From Magicicada septendecula (lineage: Eukaryota > Arthropoda > Insecta > Hemiptera > Cicadidae): DNA of 64,000 nucleotides. Location: NCBI GenBank assembly GCA_034769895.1, contig CM068367.1:319783662-319847661 (forward strand), read 5' to 3'. Within the stretch, counting starts at the first letter, position 1. Every line of letters begins with the position of its first letter. This document shows, piece by piece, positions 59,782-64,000 of the stretch. The notes below the pieces were generated by a model. That model saw nothing but the letters and a program-made list of their open reading frames with translations. It did not search any database and was not told the DNA's origin. Both the position numbers and the translations under genes were made by a program.

Positions 59782-60350
59782 TGTGACGGCAGCGATATGC
59801 GAACAGCTGCTATCCGGTACCAGCGGTGGATGAGGCGAGCCAATCCGGCATCAGCAGCCGCCGAGACGTGACCAACTGTGTGTTCGGAGCTAGCGAATCA
59901 GCGATCCCAGTTAGTTAATAAAACCCAGGCCGGCAGAAAATTTTGCGCACTCTTCATCACCACGCCATCGGACGCACTTCATCTCCTCTCCTCTCTCGGA
60001 CGACATCGAGGCGGGGTCAGCCGGAAGGAACAGCCGAAGAATAGAACCGCCGCCGTTCTTGCATCTTCGCACTCCCGTTCCATGCCAGCGATGGATTTCG
60101 CTGGGCCGGCAGCCGACTCTACAACCGGTGTCGTAAGAAGAGGAGGACTGTAGTACGCCATGAACAGCGGGCGCAGCCGCCGAACATCTTAGCGCGGCAC
60201 AACCAACATCAGCCTTCTCGCGACAAGGTCCTTTTTAGGGCCACCAAAAACACTAGAGTGTACGATTGGCGCCATTTGTCATGCGGCAAACCTTTTGTCC
60301 GGTGACAGTATCTTAGTGGAATAAAATTTTAAGTAGACCACTGTGTCACA
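59782..60350 (+). repeat. Probable solo LTR
   Basis: A GC-rich block of 569 bp begins TGTGACGGCAGC and ends TGTGTCACA, with TGTGAC/GTCACA as terminal inverted repeats. An AATAAA signal sits 30 bases before the end, as in the R-U5 part of an LTR. It differs sharply in base composition from the flanking intron. The target duplication is unclear. Which family it belongs to is unknown; the 91-residue frame inside is not a gene. Confidence 0.5.
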
Positions 60351-60596
60351 TATTAGTTACTTCAATTATATTAATTACTGTTGTACTTTAATTATATTAC
60401 AGTTAATACAACAGAGTAAAATAATATTTACATGTCAGAAAGTAATAATCTAAAAACGTATATAATCTGATAAAACAGATTATCAGGTTCTTTTAGCATA
60501 CTATAACGTTGTGATGAACTTAAACATATTAAATGTACACTTTTTGTGGACTGTTCTTTAGAGTGAAATATGTACTACACAGTATTGTTTGTATAG

Positions 60597-60758
60597 GATT
60601 AGCTTCAAGATCAGCCAGACAGTGTGTTATGGCATTGACTATATGCACCCTAGAGATGAGAGATGCTATGGTGAAACTGCTGCCTGAAGTATTACTTAAC
60701 CTATCAAAGATATCAGCTACAGTACTTATTGCAATACCAATTCTTGAATTCCTTTCGA
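60597..60758 (+). CDS. TSC2: Tuberin (TSC2) internal exon 7
   Basis: Completes a split glycine and encodes LASRSARQCVMALTICTLEM, AMVKLLPEVLLNLSKISAT and IAIPILEFLS plus one base. The match to vertebrate tuberin (ASQCVVALSICSVEM, ALPVLVVKLTHISATASM, VPLLEFLSTLARL) is among the closest in the window. The acceptor is GTATAG and the donor GTAAGT. The exon begins 246 bases after a probable solo LTR, so the preceding intron's acceptor region has survived heavy insertion. Reading also stays open upstream of the acceptor from about 60533, but those codons show no tuberin similarity. Confidence 0.95.
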
Positions 60759-61806
60759 GTAAGTTATTTGTACCACAAAAAGTATGCCACTCTTGCACAT
60801 ATGAACATGTACATTTTACAAAGTCAGTATATACCAGTGGTCTCAAACTAACTAATTCTTGAGGACACCATTTACTATTTCCAAAGTGACCACAAGATGC
60901 ACCATAATTATGAACTTCTGTACTTTTAATTACCACCTGAATATTAGTTTATTTCAGCATGCAATAAAATATTTTTAGAGAGACTAGAGACATAGTTATA
61001 AAAAAATATTTGTTTTCCCATAAAAATAGTATATGAATTGTGTTGGATATATTTTAAAGAATAAGAAATTATTACTTGGACATAATTCTTGACACTGGGA
61101 TGTGAACATCAAAACTTTTAACATATTTTGTATGATTCTTTTAGCAAAACAACTGATCACATGAATAAGCACTGACATATCCTATCCAGAAAAAAATGTG
61201 GTAAAGATACAATTAAGTTAAATAATAAATTGCTTTAGTAATATGAACTCTTTAACTCATTGTTTTTTTTTGTGTTATGATAATATTTTGTGGGTTGCAA
61301 AAGAAGCCATGGAAGGCTGTTAGTTTGAGACTGCTTTTGTATAAATCACTTAAGATATAATCATTAAAGTAGTTTGTGCAGGTTTAATGATCACTTAATT
61401 CTAGTAGACTTTACTTATTTTGCAGTGTATCACGTATTGTAATTAGCTTGTAATTGCCACTCATTTAAGAATTTAAAATTGATTTCAACATTAGCTTTAC
61501 GCTGAACAAATTTATAAATAAACAATGTGTTTCTGTTTTGTGGCATATTTTAACCAATTGAAATAATAAATAATATAATGTGAGAAAGAAAAAACTTTTC
61601 CATTATCCTTTAAATTTTAAAGCTGATTGATTCCTTCAGTCTTAATGATATGCTCTTATAGGAACTAGATAATTTATTGTTCACATGTGGTAATTAAATG
61701 TTTCAATGTGTTACAAGATTTCTTTTATTTCAAAATATGTGGTAAATCATTTGTAAAATACAGATGAATATAGATAATATCTTTTATTACTTGTTTTGTA
61801 TTTCAG
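60759..61806. other. TSC2 intron, no feature recognised
   Basis: AT-rich intron between exons 7 and 8, beginning GTAAGT and ending TTTCAG. The adjoining introns 62004-62385 and 62497-63039 are likewise featureless. Confidence 0.6.
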
Positions 61807-62003
61807 CTCTTACTCGATTGCCAAAGGTGTATGCAAATTTTGTTGGTGATCAATATATGTCAGTGTTCGCCATTACATTGCCATACACAAATCCCTTTAA
61901 GTATAACCATTACACAGTGTCACTGGCACACCATGTAATGGCAGTGTGGTTCCTCAAGTGTCGTTTGCCATTCAGAAGAGATTTTGTTAAATTTATTACA
62001 ACT
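61807..62003 (+). CDS. TSC2: Tuberin (TSC2) internal exon 8
   Basis: Two bases complete a threonine and 65 codons follow: [65 protein letters not shown]. Vertebrate tuberin reads [52 protein letters not shown] and VPFITKG here, so this is the most strongly conserved exon of the nine. The acceptor is TTTCAG and the donor GTAAGT. It ends in phase 0, as the next exon needs. Confidence 0.97.
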
Positions 62004-62385
62004 GTAAGTATAGATTTGTAAACATTTAAATGTTAATGTTAATTCTCCATAATTTTTGAATTTTATATGTTTTGGTGCCCCCCCCACATAAATAGAGTGT
62101 CACTTTGTGAACATGTACATGGTGTGTATGTGTGAATTTTGTTGTTATAAAATAATTCAGTTGTGTAGATTTTTGTGTATTCATGATTTAAATTGTATGA
62201 AAGTATGTGTAACATTTATAAAAAGTTTATTTCATGTAGAGTATTGTTTGATGTAAATTTTAAATAAATTTCATATAGTTAGTATCATTACTTTGTACAG
62301 GTAACATTTTTTATATAAAACTAGTTAAACAATTACTTCTGTACTTGTACATTCTATTTTTAGTAAATTTTTAATTGTTGCATAG

Positions 62386-62496
62386 GGTCTTAAAGCAAAT
62401 GTGTTGGTACCCTTTGAGGAAGGACAAGTAATGAAGCCAGAGATAATAAATGAGGATTCATCAAATCGCAAAAGAAGTTCAAGTCTTACAGAGCAA
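62386..62496 (+). CDS. TSC2: Tuberin (TSC2) internal exon 9, last in window
   Basis: Thirty-seven codons, phase 0 at both ends: GLKANVLVPFEEGQVMKPEI, then SSNRKRSSSLTEQ. This corresponds to vertebrate tuberin GLRSNVLLSFDD and RARSTSLNERP, the beginning of the long linker before the GAP domain. The serine-rich RKRSSSLTE segment sits where the vertebrate protein has a phospho-regulated R-S-x-S cluster, but no specific kinase site is proved. The donor is GTATGT. I find no further tuberin exon between here and 64000; the GAP domain must lie to the right of the window. Confidence 0.93.
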
Positions 62497-63039
62497 GTAT
62501 GTTAGTTATGAGTTCCTTCATAGTTTTGTTTTACATGTATTTTAAACTTTAATTATCATGTGAGGAATGTAAGTGAGGTATGTATGTAATGAGGCTTGTA
62601 AAAGTATGTCAAACTAGTAACTTTATTTAGGAATAATTTTGTGATTAAAATTTATTTTAAGGATAACAGAAAAGTTCATTTTAACTGGTCTCAAGCTATA
62701 AGTTATGAGATTAGTTCTGTAAAGAGAAAGTAGAGTACAGTATAGATGTGGACATAGAGAAAGGACAAGCCTTCGTGGTTTAGTACACCAAGTAATGTCA
62801 TTAAAGATTGGTGTTACATGTGTTTCTGGGACCACCTGCAAGTAGAGTGCACTTATGATTACACTACAGACCTAAAACTTTGAGCAGACTTGTAAGTCAA
62901 ATTCTGCACCACACTCAGTAATTAATGTTGATCATATTTACAATGGAGGTAATCATAATGATTTTGAAGGCATGTGGTAATGATTGATTTGATGAACCAT
63001 ATGATATATCCCAAGTAGCACTCTCACTTCAAAAGAAGT

Positions 63040-63245
63040 GCTGATTGTCACAAGAAGTCAAAGAAATACTGGGGCAATCCTTTAAGAGCACAGCCACCAA
63101 AAGCATGATCAGAATTGTGCTTGAGGATTGTTGGGTCATTGTAAAGGAAGTTGCCGAAATTGACAACGAATCATTCAGTCCAGTCCTCATACGTCACTTA
63201 AACATGGTGTCTTACTGCATCCCTTGAACAGAAGGAACACCATGA
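63040..63245 (+). mobile_element. Possible mariner transposase scrap
   Basis: One frame reads SQEVKEILGQSFKS, then MIRIVLEDCWVIVKEVAEID, SPVLIRHLNMVSYC and IP. The spacing resembles the mariner stretch VxxxVxxDRRxTVREIAEELxIS ... ILxxxLxMRxVxAxxVP. No ends were found, so this is tentative. 63246-64000 holds a 20-base A run near 63765 but no other recognised feature. Confidence 0.35.
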
Positions 63246-64000
63246 CAAAGTCTGTTAATAACTAAGTACAGCTTTTTAGGTTATGAGAAAAATTATATGA
63301 GAATTTTATGTAATTTACCGATAATACCACATAATATAAAATTTTATGTTTTATTATGTCTAACTTTCTGGTGAGTCTCGAGCGAATGGTAAATTAAAAT
63401 ATAAAATACATTGATGCTCATCTCTTTTTTTTTAATTTCATAAGCTTTGAAGAAAGTCTGAAGGTGGCAAGCAAGTCCCTTTAGCAGGGTACAAGGATTA
63501 AATGGAAAACAGAGATTACCTGCATCATAGAATTGAAAATACTTGTAGTAGATAGCCAGGGGGGGGGGTGAATGTGTGCTCCTGGTTTGGCCATGTGTTG
63601 ATGAGAGAATTCTGCTGCTTATTCGAAGGTTCAGCCGAGACTGACACCACCTGCATGTGGATGGCAGAAACATGTAGAAAGTGCTTGAGAGGCAGTTGAT
63701 TGGGCACAGAAGTTGATCTGTATGCACGATAGTCGACTTTGACTACATAAATAACACACCCCTTTAAAAAAAAAAAAAAAAAACCGTCTGTAAAGATTTC
63801 ATACCAAGAAGCAAGCAGTTGAATCTGTGGCTTTGATGCGGGGATGAAACAATATTTCTTGCAGTAAAAGACCCTATAGTCTACAATAAACAAGAAAGTG
63901 ACATAGATCAGAAGAATGTGGTCAAGAGCGTATGTTTTTTTTTTCAACATTTATATAGCATTTTTCTTGAACATTATTCTTCATTCTTGAACATCATGAC

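Noticed and set aside
59878-60153. A 91-residue plus-strand frame in a GC-rich block
   Set aside because: It falls inside the probable solo LTR and has no known domain; GC-rich DNA gives long chance frames.
60533-60596. Upstream extension of the exon 7 frame with its own ATG
   Set aside because: Intronic sequence before the GTATAG acceptor; the tuberin match begins only after it.

Overview
The window looks like AT-rich genomic DNA from an animal with long introns, most likely an insect. A large-genome polyneopteran is my guess, but the sequence does not prove it. Only one host gene is visible: nine plus-strand exons of tuberin (TSC2), the GTPase-activating subunit of the TSC1/TSC2 complex that restrains Rheb and mTORC1. 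The exons lie at 9650-9822, 27866-28034, 29879-30109, 31347-31581, 32528-32646, 35127-35295, 60597-60758, 61807-62003 and 62386-62496. Codon phases agree across every junction and together they encode 522 residues, matching about residues 430-950 of vertebrate tuberin as I remember it. Both ends of the gene lie outside the window.

The rest is intron filled with mobile elements. 1-4835 is an LTR element cut by the left edge. 6195-7170 is a tandem array with a period near 162 bp. Intron 9823-27865 holds an LTR element (11112-23224) with a second, reverse-oriented LTR element (17314-22826) inside its 3' LTR, then a fold-back repeat, LINE scraps, a pogo/Tigger DNA transposon (24700-26970) and a GC-rich two-unit repeat. 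Smaller introns hold a Harbinger-like element (28968-29702) and a decayed mariner (33365-34555).

Intron 35296-60596 (25 kb) holds a Ty3/gypsy fossil (37133-43258), a very young LTR element (44336-50376), a Penelope-like element split by a TIR element with an 8-bp target duplication (51714-54008), a decayed hAT transposon (about 54263-56828), a Jockey-type LINE fragment, a fold-back MITE and a probable solo LTR.

The most unusual content is a lineage of four related, mutually diverged LTR elements (A 1-4835, B 11112-23224, C 17314-22826, D 44336-50376). None shows protease, reverse transcriptase or integrase. Each carries, whole or in remnant, one coiled-coil protein gene plus a long noncoding 3' part. 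They share 4-bp target duplications, a consensus splice donor near the LTR end, conserved noncoding blocks, and a hairpin with compensatory changes beside the polypurine tract. Three of them duplicate the LTR end together with the primer-binding site. They look like non-autonomous (LARD-like) elements that depend on a partner and keep their own protein and RNA structures.
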